From positions 2,790,001 through 2,854,000 of the forward strand of contig NZ_CP133656.1 in the NCBI RefSeq assembly GCF_036885195.1: a stretch of 64,000 nucleotides of DNA, written 5' to 3'. The notes beneath the pieces were generated by a model that made no database searches, had not been told where the DNA came from, and was given only the letters and a program-made list of their open reading frames with translations. The position numbers and the translations under genes were made by a program. Source of the DNA: Pectobacterium cacticida. Lineage in GTDB: Bacteria; Pseudomonadota; Gammaproteobacteria; Enterobacterales; Enterobacteriaceae. Of the stretch, positions 34,745-43,411 are shown piece by piece (position 1 is the first letter of the stretch; each line of letters opens with the position of its first letter).

Positions 34745-35492
34745 TAGCTAAAAAGTGCTGGTACTGTTTTGATTGTGGAAAACTTCGCGCCAGCACATTG
34801 CCATAACGTTCTTTATCGCCATCATGACCCGCCAACGCGGCGAAACGAATTTGTAACCATAAGCTTTCGGCACTAGCCGGAAGGCTGCTTTGATAAACAT
34901 CAAGTAATAATTGCGCCTGTTCGCTCTTTCCGGCATCGAGCTGCTTGCTCGCTTCCGCCAGCAAGACACGACCTTTTGTCGGATCATATTTCAGCGCTCG
35001 GCTAAGTAAACCGAGCGCCTTATCAGCCTGCCCTGCTTTGAAAAAGCAGTATCCTGCATTTTCCAACGCATCAGCAACCTGAAGATAATCAGGAAGTTTA
35101 GCCGCCGCACTGAACTGTCGCTGCGCCGCTACATACTGCCCTAAACGACACAGAAACGCACCGTAATTATTCAGAACGCTGCCATTTTCCGGCGCCCTAT
35201 TCAACAGAAGCTGATAACGCTGTTCGGCAAGACGCTCTTCACCTATTTGCTGCTCGTAAAGCGCCATTCCCAACTGCGTCCGATAATCCTGTGGCGCCAT
35301 CGCCACCGCTTTCATCAGATTCTGCCGGGCCGAATCAAGTTGGTTATCCGCCAAATATGCCAACCCAAGCCGCAAACGCGTTTGGACGACCGCTGAATCT
35401 GCCGTTATCCGAGGCGGCGACACGCACCCTACCAGCAGTAACACAAACAAGCTACTCAGCCAATACCGTCCTTGTGATATAGGATTTACCAT
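34734..35492 (-). CDS. pilW: PilW-type TPR lipoprotein
   Basis: A 252-residue lipoprotein of the type IV pilus biogenesis/stability (PilW/PilF) family. The signal with lipobox (VLLLVGCVSPP) is followed by TPR repeats from about residue 35 to 200 (RLRLGLAYLADNQLDSARQN, cited to 20; NYGAFLCRLGQYVAAQRQF; NAGYCFFKAGQADKALGLL). ATG 35492 has GAGGG upstream; longer in-frame starts exist at 35513 and 35585. The gene sits between rlmN and rodZ as in many gamma-proteobacteria. No other pilus genes are in the window, so its role here rests on homology. Confidence 0.85.
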   Translation of the reverse strand: MVNPISQGRYWLSSLFVLLLVGCVSPPRITADSAVVQTRLRLGLAYLADNQLDSARQNLMKAVAMAPQDYRTQLGMALYEQQIGEERLAEQRYQLLLNRAPENGSVLNNYGAFLCRLGQYVAAQRQFSAAAKLPDYLQVADALENAGYCFFKAGQADKALGLLSRALKYDPTKGRVLLAEASKQLDAGKSEQAQLLLDVYQSSLPASAESLWLQIRFAALAGHDGDKERYGNVLARSFPQSKQYQHFLANEY

Positions 35493-35656
35493 TCCAGTTC
35501 CCTCTTTAGTCATCCCGACAAAGAGAGTACCTGAACAGAACCTGAGTAACAGGCGGTTTTGCCAACAACGCGGCATGCTTCGCAATTTGCTTATGCAGAC
35601 TCACCCCATCAGGCGATATCAGATTAGCGTTACCCTATCGCCCCATGCCATTATTT

Positions 35657-36838
35657 TTAGACCGCTTTTACCGCGATAGGTTCACCTGCCAGCTTCTTCT
35701 TCAACGTCCGTTTGGTTCTGTCTACAACTTCACCCGCCAATTGTCCACAGGCGGCATCGATGTCATCGCCACGGGTTTTACGCACGATTGTCGTGAAACC
35801 ATACTCCATCAGGACTTTGGAGAAGCGGTCAACACGGCTATTTGAACTGCGGCCATACGGCGCGCCGGGGAACGGGTTCCACGGAATCAAGTTAATCTTA
35901 CACGGCGTATCCTTCAGGCACTCCGCCAGTTGATGGGCATGCTCGGTGCCATCATTGATATGATCCAGCATCACATATTCGACAGTCACTCGGCCCTGAT
36001 TCGCATTGGATTTTTCCAAATAACGACGTACCGCGCTCAGGAACATCTCTATATTATACTTTTTGTTGATCGGCATGATTTCGTTGCGAATGTCGTCAGT
36101 CGGCGCGTGAAGAGATATCGCCAGCGCGACATCGATCATGTCGCCCAGCTTGTCCAGTGCTGGCACCACGCCAGACGTAGACAGCGTAACGCGCCGCTTG
36201 GACAGACCAAAACCAAAGTCATCTAACATGATCTCCATCGCGGGCACCACATTAGTCAGATTCAGCAGCGGCTCTCCCATTCCCATCATTACTACGTTTG
36301 TGATGGGGCGTTGGCCGGTAACTTTAAAGGCACCGATGATCTTCGCGGCACGCCAGACCTGGCCGATAATTTCTGATACCCGCAGGTTACGGTTGAAGCC
36401 CTGCTGTGCGGTTGAACAGAATTTACACTCCAGAGCGCACCCGACCTGAGACGACACACAGAGCGTGGCGCGGTCTTCCTCAGGAATATAGACCGTTTCG
36501 ACACGCTGACCGCCGACCAGAATGGCCCACTTAATCGTGCCATCGGAAGAACGCTGCTCGTCCACCACTTCAGGGGCGCGAATTTCCGCCACCGCTTGCA
36601 ATTTCGAGCGAAAGGCTTTGTTGATATCCGTCATCTGATTGAAATCATCACAGCAATAGTGATAAATCCATTTCATGACCTGATCGGCACGGAACGGTTT
36701 CTCTCCCATCGAGATGAACAGATCGCGCATTTGCTGACGGTTAAGATCTAATAGGTTAATTTTTTCCACATCGGTTTTCACCGGGTGAGCGGCATCAGTA
36801 GACGCGGGAGAGAAATCAGACACGGTTTGCTTAGACAT
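35657..36838 (-). CDS. rlmN: dual-specificity rRNA/tRNA methyltransferase RlmN
   Basis: A radical-SAM enzyme methylating C2 of A2503 in 23S rRNA and A37 in some tRNAs. The 393-residue protein has the CxxxCxxC cluster motif in CALECKFCSTA (residues ~125-135), the SAM-binding GMGEPLLN block, and a second catalytic Cys region near the C-terminus (TRGDDIDAACGQLAG). ATG 36838 (MSKQTVSDF) is chosen; the frame is open 102 bases further without support. It is another Fe-S enzyme that must be matured without Isc. Confidence 0.95.
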   Translation of the reverse strand: MSKQTVSDFSPASTDAAHPVKTDVEKINLLDLNRQQMRDLFISMGEKPFRADQVMKWIYHYCCDDFNQMTDINKAFRSKLQAVAEIRAPEVVDEQRSSDGTIKWAILVGGQRVETVYIPEEDRATLCVSSQVGCALECKFCSTAQQGFNRNLRVSEIIGQVWRAAKIIGAFKVTGQRPITNVVMMGMGEPLLNLTNVVPAMEIMLDDFGFGLSKRRVTLSTSGVVPALDKLGDMIDVALAISLHAPTDDIRNEIMPINKKYNIEMFLSAVRRYLEKSNANQGRVTVEYVMLDHINDGTEHAHQLAECLKDTPCKINLIPWNPFPGAPYGRSSNSRVDRFSKVLMEYGFTTIVRKTRGDDIDAACGQLAGEVVDRTKRTLKKKLAGEPIAVKAV

Positions 36839-37151
36839 GTAGATCCTGGCCTCGTTGTTACACGTTATGGCAGTAGAAAGTGGGTAAATTCGCTGGCATT
36901 GACGAAACGTCATTGACCAAGGAAACGCCCCGAACATCACAACATCATTCAGGGCGCAGCATTGTACAAAGTTTAAAACGGCTAAGCTACCCTCAGCGTT
37001 TTTTTCTATATCAAACCGCGGCGGTGCTTTTTGTGCTATGGCTTTTTATCTTGTCATAACTCTGCGCTTAGATCAGAGAACCACAAAAATGCGGCGGCAT
37101 TGGCCTTCGCACACAAACAGACACGACGAACGCCGAGTTGCTCGCTCGACA
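36839..37151. other. rlmN-ndk intergenic region
   Basis: No gene seen. It contains the weak terminator-like hairpin behind ndk and presumably the rlmN promoter. Confidence 0.4.
37085..37101 (-). terminator. short terminator-like hairpin after ndk
   Basis: On the minus strand AATGC-CGCC-GCATT is followed by TTTG. The stem is only 5 bp, so this is a weak call. Confidence 0.35.
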
Positions 37152-37580
37152 TTAGGAACGTGGACAGATCTCATCATCGCTAAAGAAATAGGCGATTTCA
37201 CGCTCAGCGGATTCGGGAGAATCCGAACCGTGTACCGCATTCGCCGTTAGGCTGTCCGCGTAATCAGCACGTAGCGTCCCTGCCAAGGCATTTGCCGGGT
37301 TTGTTGCCCCCATAATGTCACGATTACGTTGAATGGCATTTTCGCCTTCCAGCACCTGCACCATAATCGGACCAGATGTCATGAAGTCGACCAACCCCTC
37401 AAAGAATGCCTTACCTTGGTGCTCTGCATAAAAACCTTCCGCCTGCTCGCGGCTTAGACGCAGCATTTTCGCCGCAACGATGGTGAAACCGGCGCTTTCG
37501 AAGCGAGCGTAAATTGCCCCAATGACATTCTTGGCAACCGCATTGGGTTTTACGATGGAGAAGGTACGTTCTATCGTCAT
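37152..37580 (-). CDS. ndk: nucleoside diphosphate kinase Ndk
   Basis: Balances nucleoside triphosphate pools by phosphate transfer through a phospho-histidine. It has 142 residues, the normal length. The active-site block NAVHGSDSPESAEREIAYFF contains the catalytic His (~117); the N-terminus is ERTFSIVKPNAVAKN and the nucleotide-contacting block is PIMVQVLEGENAI. It is transcribed alone, diverging from sseA across 331 bp; the E. coli genes pbpC and yfhM, usually found here, are absent. Confidence 0.97.
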   Translation of the reverse strand: MTIERTFSIVKPNAVAKNVIGAIYARFESAGFTIVAAKMLRLSREQAEGFYAEHQGKAFFEGLVDFMTSGPIMVQVLEGENAIQRNRDIMGATNPANALAGTLRADYADSLTANAVHGSDSPESAEREIAYFFSDDEICPRS

Positions 37581-37911
37581 ATTGACCTCATTAACTCGTC
37601 ATAATACGGCCGAATTATAAGAATTGTTTATCCGGCCAGTGAAAGCGACAAAAATTATAAGGGCTGCGCGCGTTGTTGCCCACCGGTGGAATAGCGTTTT
37701 ATTAAAAAAATATTACGACTCATTTCCCTTTTGTTAACGAATAGGTGCATGGTAAAGGAGTTTGTCAGAAGCGAATCGGGACATACAAGGATAGCGTGGT
37801 TAAGTATCCTCAACTTGTCTGATGGATGAAAATCGCTGACAATGACCTTAATCTCGCACACTCGTAATAGATTCGGGGCTGAGAGCTTGTTGGTCCCAAT
37901 ATGGAGGATCT
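37581..37911. other. divergent ndk/sseA promoter region
   Basis: No gene seen. Promoters for both flanking genes must lie here. In E. coli, pbpC and yfhM separate ndk and sseA; no remnant of either was recognised. Confidence 0.4.
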
Positions 37912-38775
37912 ATGTCAGCATCATCTTCTGATTTTCCCGTTTCTCCTGAGCGGTTCGTCTGTGCAAGCTGGCTTGCCGACCACTTGAATGACAATAGCAT
38001 CACGCTCATTGACGCCCGTATGCTACCTCCGGGCAATACTACTCGTGACATTAACGCTGAATACCGTGCTGGTCATCTGCCTGGCGCCGTCTTTTTTGAT
38101 ATTGAAGCGCTCTCCGATCACAATACCGATCTGCCGCATATGATGCCGACTTGCGAAGATTTCGCGCGGGATATGGGAGCGTTGGGGATTGCTGACCAGC
38201 AACATCTGGTAATTTACGATGAAGGCGATCTCTTCTCGGCACCTCGCGCCTGGTGGATGCTACATACTTTTGGGGCATCCACTATTTCCATCTTAAGTGG
38301 CGGACTAACTGGCTGGAAAGCGTTGAACCTGCCGCTGGAACAGGGTCATGTAACGCGTAAGCCCGTCACGTTTCACGCAACCTTTGATTCCACCGTGATT
38401 CGTTCTCGCGATGACGTAATTTCCATCTGTCGGGATAAATCAGAGCAGATTGTCGATGCCCGTCCAGCGCCGCGCTTCAATGCTGAAGTCGACGAGCCGC
38501 GCCCCGGTCTGCGCCGTGGCCACATCCCCGGTAGTATCAATGTGCCGTGGACCGACTTAGTGAATAACGGTGCGCTGAAGCCCAATGCTGAATTAGCCAC
38601 CATTCTGCATAAGCACGGTGTAGATTTCACCCGTCCGATTGTCGCCAGTTGCGGATCTGGCGTAACAGCATCTGTCGTGGTATTGGCGCTGACGCAATTG
38701 AATATTCCGAACGTGACGCTGTACGACGGTTCATGGAGTGACTGGGGGAGCCGCGATGACGTTCCGATGGCATAA
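37912..38775 (+). CDS. sseA: 3-mercaptopyruvate sulfurtransferase SseA
   Basis: A two-domain rhodanese-type sulfurtransferase (287 residues; E. coli 281). The inactive N-terminal rhodanese domain spans about 15-145 and the catalytic domain 160-285. The active-site loop CGSGVTA (Cys near 244) has the 3-mercaptopyruvate-type signature rather than a thiosulfate-type one. GGAGG lies 6 bases before the ATG. It is convergent with sseB. Confidence 0.94.
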   Translation: MSASSSDFPVSPERFVCASWLADHLNDNSITLIDARMLPPGNTTRDINAEYRAGHLPGAVFFDIEALSDHNTDLPHMMPTCEDFARDMGALGIADQQHLVIYDEGDLFSAPRAWWMLHTFGASTISILSGGLTGWKALNLPLEQGHVTRKPVTFHATFDSTVIRSRDDVISICRDKSEQIVDARPAPRFNAEVDEPRPGLRRGHIPGSINVPWTDLVNNGALKPNAELATILHKHGVDFTRPIVASCGSGVTASVVVLALTQLNIPNVTLYDGSWSDWGSRDDVPMA

Positions 38776-38853
38776 GTTGGTATTAATGGCGTGCAACAAA
38801 ACCAATAACTCGCCGCTAGTCACCAAGGGCCGGTAGGAATTGCTGCTCACAGA

Positions 38854-38891
38854 GGCAACTGCGATAAGATAACTTGTTACGCGCAGTTGCC
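38854..38891. terminator. hairpin between convergent sseA and sseB
   Basis: GGCAACTGCG (38854-38863) pairs exactly with CGCAGTTGCC (38882-38891) around an 18-base loop. Its place between convergent genes suggests a bidirectional stop, though no T-run is seen. Confidence 0.4.
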
Positions 38892-38910
38892 CTTACCAAG
38901 GTTCTCTGAT

Positions 38911-39702
38911 TTAGGCGTTGCCAGTGGCTTTAAATTCTCTCAGAAAACTTCCCCACTTACGCTCGTAGAATGGCGTAGTGTGTTTGATCATATAGTGGCT
39001 GATGCCCGGTTCCCCCTCCTTCACCAGACATAGATCGACAGGACGTTCATCTGGTAACGTATCGCTAGCGACGCTACCCGCTTCTCGAATGATGGTTTCC
39101 TCATCCCGATCGGCATCGATGCCAATCAGCAAGTGCGGTTGTTGTTCTCCGGGGTCCTGAATCTGTGCCAGAAACGCTCTCTTGACATGACGATGCTTGG
39201 TAAAAAGTTGCGTCAGAGAATCTACCATCTGAGCAGGCATTTCATCAGGCTGAGTCAGTACCACCTGCATATCTTCTTCGACAACGCGCTGTTGCACGAA
39301 GCCGTTGCCTTCGCCAGACAAGATGTGTTCAATTTCCTGCGGCAAAAACGCTTTGCCATAAGGCAGCTTAGGATTAAGAAACAGCGTGGCTCCCCTTGTC
39401 ATCTCGAACAGCGAACGCACAGGGAGCGCCAGAAAAGAAGCTTCTTCCGTTACCACACTTTGCAATACCTCCAGAGAGGAGAAAAAAGGGATTACGGATG
39501 AGCCATCGTCTTTTTCCCAATGCTGAAGGTCCACACTGCTACCGGCATGCAACACCTTCTCGCCGAATCCATCATCATCGCTATTGCCAAGCACGAACAC
39601 TGTGGCGTTCATTAGCTCGCTGAAAAATTCGGGGCGATGCGCAGGCTCCGAGGCAGCGAGAATGAGGACCTCCTCCAGTTTATTACGTGGCGCAAATTCC
39701 AT
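38911..39702 (-). CDS. sseB: enhanced serine sensitivity protein SseB
   Basis: A 263-residue cytoplasmic protein of the SseB family (E. coli 258 residues). Known blocks are NKLEEVLILAASEPAHRPEF, LPVRSLFEMTRGATLFLNP and the C-terminal ISHYMIKHTTPFYERKWGSF (each 20 or fewer). Overproduction alters serine sensitivity in E. coli; the molecular function is not known. pepB lies upstream on the same strand, as in E. coli. Confidence 0.92.
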   Translation of the reverse strand: MEFAPRNKLEEVLILAASEPAHRPEFFSELMNATVFVLGNSDDDGFGEKVLHAGSSVDLQHWEKDDGSSVIPFFSSLEVLQSVVTEEASFLALPVRSLFEMTRGATLFLNPKLPYGKAFLPQEIEHILSGEGNGFVQQRVVEEDMQVVLTQPDEMPAQMVDSLTQLFTKHRHVKRAFLAQIQDPGEQQPHLLIGIDADRDEETIIREAGSVASDTLPDERPVDLCLVKEGEPGISHYMIKHTTPFYERKWGSFLREFKATGNA

Positions 39703-39843
39703 ACTTTCCTCGATATGCTCATGTTAAAAACCAGCGCGGTGTGTCCTGAATAAAATAAATGGCAGCGACCATCAACAGTCAGGGCATCTCGGCGCGGCTT
39801 TCATTCTCAACCCATACGATAAACCACAGCCAATCAGAACCGA

Positions 39844-41154
39844 CTATTTAGTGTTGCTCAGCAAAAGATTTGCCAACGTGCGTACACCGAGCCCCGTCGC
39901 GCCCGCCGCCCACTGTTCTACCGCCCCTTTACGGTAGGTTGCAGAGCAGTCGATGTGCAACCAGCCCCGCTGGTAATTTTTCACAAAGTGCGATAAGAAC
40001 GCGGCGGCTGTACTGGCACCCGCAGTATGAGCGCCACTGGCGATGTTGTTCAGATCGGCAAAGTTGGACGGCAAATGGCTGCGATGGAACTCCTCCAGCG
40101 GCAAGCGCCAAAATGGCTCATTTTCTTTTTTCGCGCTTTCCTGCAATGCCGCCACCAGTTCATCATCAAAGCTGAACAGCGCATGGTAATCGTTGCCCAA
40201 CGCCATTTTCGCCGCTCCCGTCAGCGTCGCGCAGTCAATAATCCACTGCGGATTCTGTTCGGACGCATCGATCAGACCATCGGCCAATACCAGACGACCT
40301 TCTGCATCTGTATTCATTACCTCAACCGTTTTGCCGTTGCGGTAGCGAATGATGTCGCCGAGACGAAAAGCATTGCCGCTCACCATATTGTCTGCACAGC
40401 ACAGATAAAGTTTTACGCGCTGGCGTAGACCGCGCGATGCCGCCAGCGCCAGTGCGCCAGTCAGCGTCGCGGCTCCGCCCATGTCTGATTTCATCGAATC
40501 CATCGCTCCACTCGGCTTCAGACTATAGCCGCCGGTATCAAACGTAATCCCTTTGCCGACCAAACAGGCAAACACTGGAGCCTCTGGATTGCCCGTCGGG
40601 TTATAATCCAACGCCAGCAGCACTGGCTGACGATCGGAACCTCGACCGACCGTATACAAACCGGCATAATTCTGCTCACGCAGATCCTCACCTTTGGTGA
40701 TACGGTAGCTGATAGCATCACAAGCCACATCACATAGTAGGTCGATGGCCCGGGTCGCCAACTGCTCTGGCGCCAAATCCTCAGCAGGCAAGTTGATAGT
40801 GTCACGCACCCAGTCAACGATCTTCAGGCGATCGTTAAGCTCTTTCTGATCGGCGTCGTTCAATTCCGCCCACTCAACCGTTCTCTGCCCTTTTGGCCCA
40901 CGATATCCCTGCCAAAATGCCCAAGAGTTAGCCAAATCCCAACCTTGACCCGCGAGCTTCACGTGGTGAATCCCCTGCCCGTCAATCTTTCGCGCTGCAC
41001 GTTGAATGATTGACAATGCCGTCGTGCCGCTCAGCGGCTCTGTACCAACGTGAATAGTAAAACCCTGCTCATTAATACTCAGTATCGCTTTTTCTCCCCA
41101 GCGCAAATCAGCAGGCAGTGTGGAGAGTGAAATCAGCATGGTATTGTTCGTCAT
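39844..41154 (-). CDS. pepB: peptidase B (leucyl aminopeptidase family) PepB
   Basis: A broad-specificity M17 aminopeptidase with two metal ions. The 436 residues have the M17 catalytic blocks VGKGITFDTGGYSLKPSGAM (Lys and Asp ligands), KSDMGGAATLTGALALAA and NTDAEGRLVLADGLIDA. ATG 41154 has GGAGAAG upstream; the frame is open further to 41211. In E. coli pepB follows iscX directly. Here it follows a scar of iscX behind iscS, so it marks the right-hand limit of the isc deletion. Confidence 0.94.
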   Translation of the reverse strand: MTNNTMLISLSTLPADLRWGEKAILSINEQGFTIHVGTEPLSGTTALSIIQRAARKIDGQGIHHVKLAGQGWDLANSWAFWQGYRGPKGQRTVEWAELNDADQKELNDRLKIVDWVRDTINLPAEDLAPEQLATRAIDLLCDVACDAISYRITKGEDLREQNYAGLYTVGRGSDRQPVLLALDYNPTGNPEAPVFACLVGKGITFDTGGYSLKPSGAMDSMKSDMGGAATLTGALALAASRGLRQRVKLYLCCADNMVSGNAFRLGDIIRYRNGKTVEVMNTDAEGRLVLADGLIDASEQNPQWIIDCATLTGAAKMALGNDYHALFSFDDELVAALQESAKKENEPFWRLPLEEFHRSHLPSNFADLNNIASGAHTAGASTAAAFLSHFVKNYQRGWLHIDCSATYRKGAVEQWAAGATGLGVRTLANLLLSNTK

Positions 41155-41319
41155 AGTGCTTCTCCGGTAATGGATATTCCTGCCACTTCTCATATTTGCA
41201 GGTGTTTTCATCTTTACAGATGCATAAACCGTGCATCATGACATGATAATGTGACGAATTTTGGCACGAAAATAAAATGGGCCACGCAAGGCAGCCCGGT
41301 GATAGTGCAATTTAATTTT

Positions 41320-41381
41320 ATCTAACCAGACTGGTAGCATCGCTTCCAGAATTTCTTACTCAGGGGCGATCGTAATCGTCT
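41320..41381 (-). pseudogene. iscX: 3' remnant of iscX fused behind iscS
   Basis: Minus-strand codons from 41355 to 41320 read EILEAMLPVWLD, which aligns with the E. coli IscX end KILEAILLVWLDE. Just upstream, from the iscS stop, another frame reads EDDYDRP, resembling the IscX block DFDDDPQ, with small frameshifting gaps in between. No start codon or N-terminal half exists. This is the right edge of a deletion that removed iscU, iscA, hscB, hscA, fdx and the first two thirds of iscX. Confidence 0.75.
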
Positions 41382-42533
41382 TCATTTAATGCGCAGACGA
41401 TCAATGACTTTACGCACCAACGCGATGGCATAGTCGATCTCCTCTTCAGTGGTATAACGCCCCAACGAAAAACGGATCGCGCTATGGGCCAGCTCATCAC
41501 TCAGACCTAACGCTCGTAATACGTATGAGGGTTCTAGGCTGGCAGAGGTGCAAGCTGAACCGGATGATACCGCCAAATCCTTAAGCGCCATAATGAGAGA
41601 TTCGCCATCAACGCCGTCGAAACTGACGTTCAGGATAGTGGACACACGCTGTTCAATATCACCATTCAGATAAACGCCTTCTATAGTATTAATACCGTTC
41701 CACAGTCGATCGCGCAATGTGCTCAGGCGTGCCACTTCTGCCGCCATCTCTTCTTTCGCAATGCGATAGGCTTCTCCCATGCCAACAATCTGGTGCACCG
41801 GCAAGGTGCCGGAACGCATCCCACGTTCATGGCCGCCACCATGCATCTGTGCTTCCAGGCGAATACGCGGTTTACGCCGAACATACAGCGCACCGATCCC
41901 TTTCGGCCCATAAATTTTATGGCCTGAGAAGGACATCAGATCGACGCCGATCTGAGTAAGATCGATAGGGATTTTGCCTACGCTTTGTGTTGCATCGACA
42001 TGAAAAAGGATGCCACGGCTACGGCAAATTTCTCCTATCGCGGCGATGTCCTGTACCACACCGATTTCGTTATTAACGTGCATTATGGAAACCAAAATAG
42101 TGTCTCCACGTATCGCGTCTTGTAGTTCGACGAGATCGATAATCCCGTTACGCTGTGGCGTTAGATACGTGACGTCAAAACCCTGTTGTTCAAGGTAATG
42201 GCAGGAGTCCAGCACGGCTTTGTGTTCCGTCTTACTGGTGATGATATGCTTACCATTATTCTGGTAGAAGTTGGCGGCGCCTTTAATCGCAAGGTTATCG
42301 GCCTCGGTCGCCCCTGATGTGAAAACAATCTCTCGCGGATCGGCACCAACCAGTTCGGCAACGTGGTTACGGGCGATATCAACGGCCTCTTCCGCTTGCC
42401 AGCCATAACGGTGAGAACGGGAGGCCGGATTACCGAATGTGCCGTCCAACGTTAAACACTGCATCATCTTTTCAGCGACGCGCGGGTCAACGGGCGTGGT
42501 GGCTGAATAATCGAGATAGATAGGTAACTTCAT
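41382..42533 (-). CDS. iscS: cysteine desulfurase IscS, C-terminally truncated
   Basis: A PLP-dependent desulfurase supplying sulfur for Fe-S clusters, thiolated tRNA and thiamine. The 383 residues are near-canonical: LDYSATTPVDPRV at the start, GATEADNLAIKGA, the PLP lysine in SFSGHKIYGPKG and the catalytic Cys loop SSGSACTSASLEPSYVL. E. coli IscS continues after RLR for 23 residues (DLSPLWEMYK...); here RLR is followed only by Ile-Lys and a stop. That tail contributes to IscU binding. Since iscU itself is gone, the enzyme probably now serves only other acceptors such as TusA and ThiI, an inference. Confidence 0.93.
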   Translation of the reverse strand: MKLPIYLDYSATTPVDPRVAEKMMQCLTLDGTFGNPASRSHRYGWQAEEAVDIARNHVAELVGADPREIVFTSGATEADNLAIKGAANFYQNNGKHIITSKTEHKAVLDSCHYLEQQGFDVTYLTPQRNGIIDLVELQDAIRGDTILVSIMHVNNEIGVVQDIAAIGEICRSRGILFHVDATQSVGKIPIDLTQIGVDLMSFSGHKIYGPKGIGALYVRRKPRIRLEAQMHGGGHERGMRSGTLPVHQIVGMGEAYRIAKEEMAAEVARLSTLRDRLWNGINTIEGVYLNGDIEQRVSTILNVSFDGVDGESLIMALKDLAVSSGSACTSASLEPSYVLRALGLSDELAHSAIRFSLGRYTTEEEIDYAIALVRKVIDRLRIK

Positions 42534-42758
42534 TGCTTATAAACTCCGTACACCACAGCAAAACGTACAATGCGTTTTTTTAACTGGCTGTTCATGATCG
42601 TAACCTTTCGACCAGCGCAACGCATTGTATTCTAGCGTCGAAACAATTTTATTAGCGAAACAATTTTATGGACAAGATAGCGCCGCAACGGTGGCAGTTA
42701 TACCCACACCATGTTGATTAATATCGTAATTGATGACACGACGATGGGAACGATAATG

Positions 42759-42785
42759 CGCGACGAGTCAGAACAGCTCGTCGCG
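42759..42785 (-). promoter_or_regulatory. strong hairpin in the iscR-iscS spacer
   Basis: CGCGACGAG (42759-42767) and CTCGTCGCG (42777-42785) form a perfect 9-bp stem directly after the iscR stop. In E. coli a structure in this spacer protects iscR mRNA when the sRNA RyhB triggers decay of the rest; the same role is possible here. Confidence 0.5.
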
Positions 42786-42797
42786 TTGGAGAGGTTA

Positions 42798-43292
42798 TCA
42801 GGCGCGCAGGTTAACGTTGATCGTTTCCTGAATACGTCCGCTAGCGGCACGGCGCGTGTCAGCGTCTTGACGATCCGCTACGTTCAGCACTTCCTTATTG
42901 TTAACCAATTCATCTAATGTGATGTTATTCAGGAAATCCGTAATACGGTCGCTTAAATCGCGCCATAACGTATGAGTCAGGCAACGGTCGCCTCCCTGAC
43001 AACTTTCACGCCCCTGACAGCGCGTCGCATCGACAGACTCATCAACGGCTGAAATGACCATACCGACAGCAATTTCATTCGCATGTTTGCCTAGCAGGTA
43101 GCCGCCGCCAGGGCCACGGACACTGGCAACCAGCCCATTTTTACGTAAGCGTGAAAAAAGCTGTTCCAGATAAGACAAGGAAATACCCTGGCGTTCGGAA
43201 ATATCGGCCAGTGGAACGGGTCCTTCCTGGGAATGCAGAGCCACATCAAGCATGGCGGTAACGGCGTAACGGCCTTTAGATGTCAGTCTCAT
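42798..43292 (-). CDS. iscR: Fe-S cluster-sensing transcriptional regulator IscR
   Basis: A 164-residue Rrf2-family regulator. The winged HTH at residues 1-70 starts MRLTSKGRYAVTAMLDVALH. The [2Fe-2S] ligands are intact (RCQGRESCQGGDRCLTHTLW: three Cys and the His), and the C-terminus ends NVNLRA. Holo-IscR represses its own promoter through type 1 sites; apo-IscR activates suf in E. coli. ATG 43292 matches the family; an open frame continues to 43364. Regulator and autoregulatory sites survive although the operon's assembly genes were deleted. Confidence 0.96.
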   Translation of the reverse strand: MRLTSKGRYAVTAMLDVALHSQEGPVPLADISERQGISLSYLEQLFSRLRKNGLVASVRGPGGGYLLGKHANEIAVGMVISAVDESVDATRCQGRESCQGGDRCLTHTLWRDLSDRITDFLNNITLDELVNNKEVLNVADRQDADTRRAASGRIQETINVNLRA

Positions 43293-43362
43293 GATAGTGC
43301 TACCTGTAGGTAAAACATGTGTTATCAAAACATGTATTGGCGAAACATAACGCGAGTCTGGC

Positions 43363-43387
43363 ATTCCCGAGTGTTTTAGTCAACTAT
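43363..43387. promoter_or_regulatory. type 1 IscR binding site at the iscR promoter
   Basis: On the minus strand the 25-bp site starts ATAGTTGACT and ends CTCGGGAAT, nearly the E. coli iscR operator as I remember it, and includes the -35-like TTGACT. A second, weaker 25-bp match abuts it at 43388-43412 (ATACTTGAGT...), giving the tandem arrangement of E. coli. Confidence 0.75.
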
Positions 43388-43411
43388 TTAACCAAGCAAT
43401 CTACTCAAGTA

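Noticed and set aside
41212..41319. Search for remnants of fdx, hscA or hscB between pepB and the iscX scar
   Set aside because: No residual similarity seen on either strand beyond the iscX tail; the rest is ordinary spacer.
42711..42917. 68-codon plus-strand frame in the iscR-iscS spacer
   Set aside because: Antisense to the iscR 3' end and spanning the strong hairpin; no family match.
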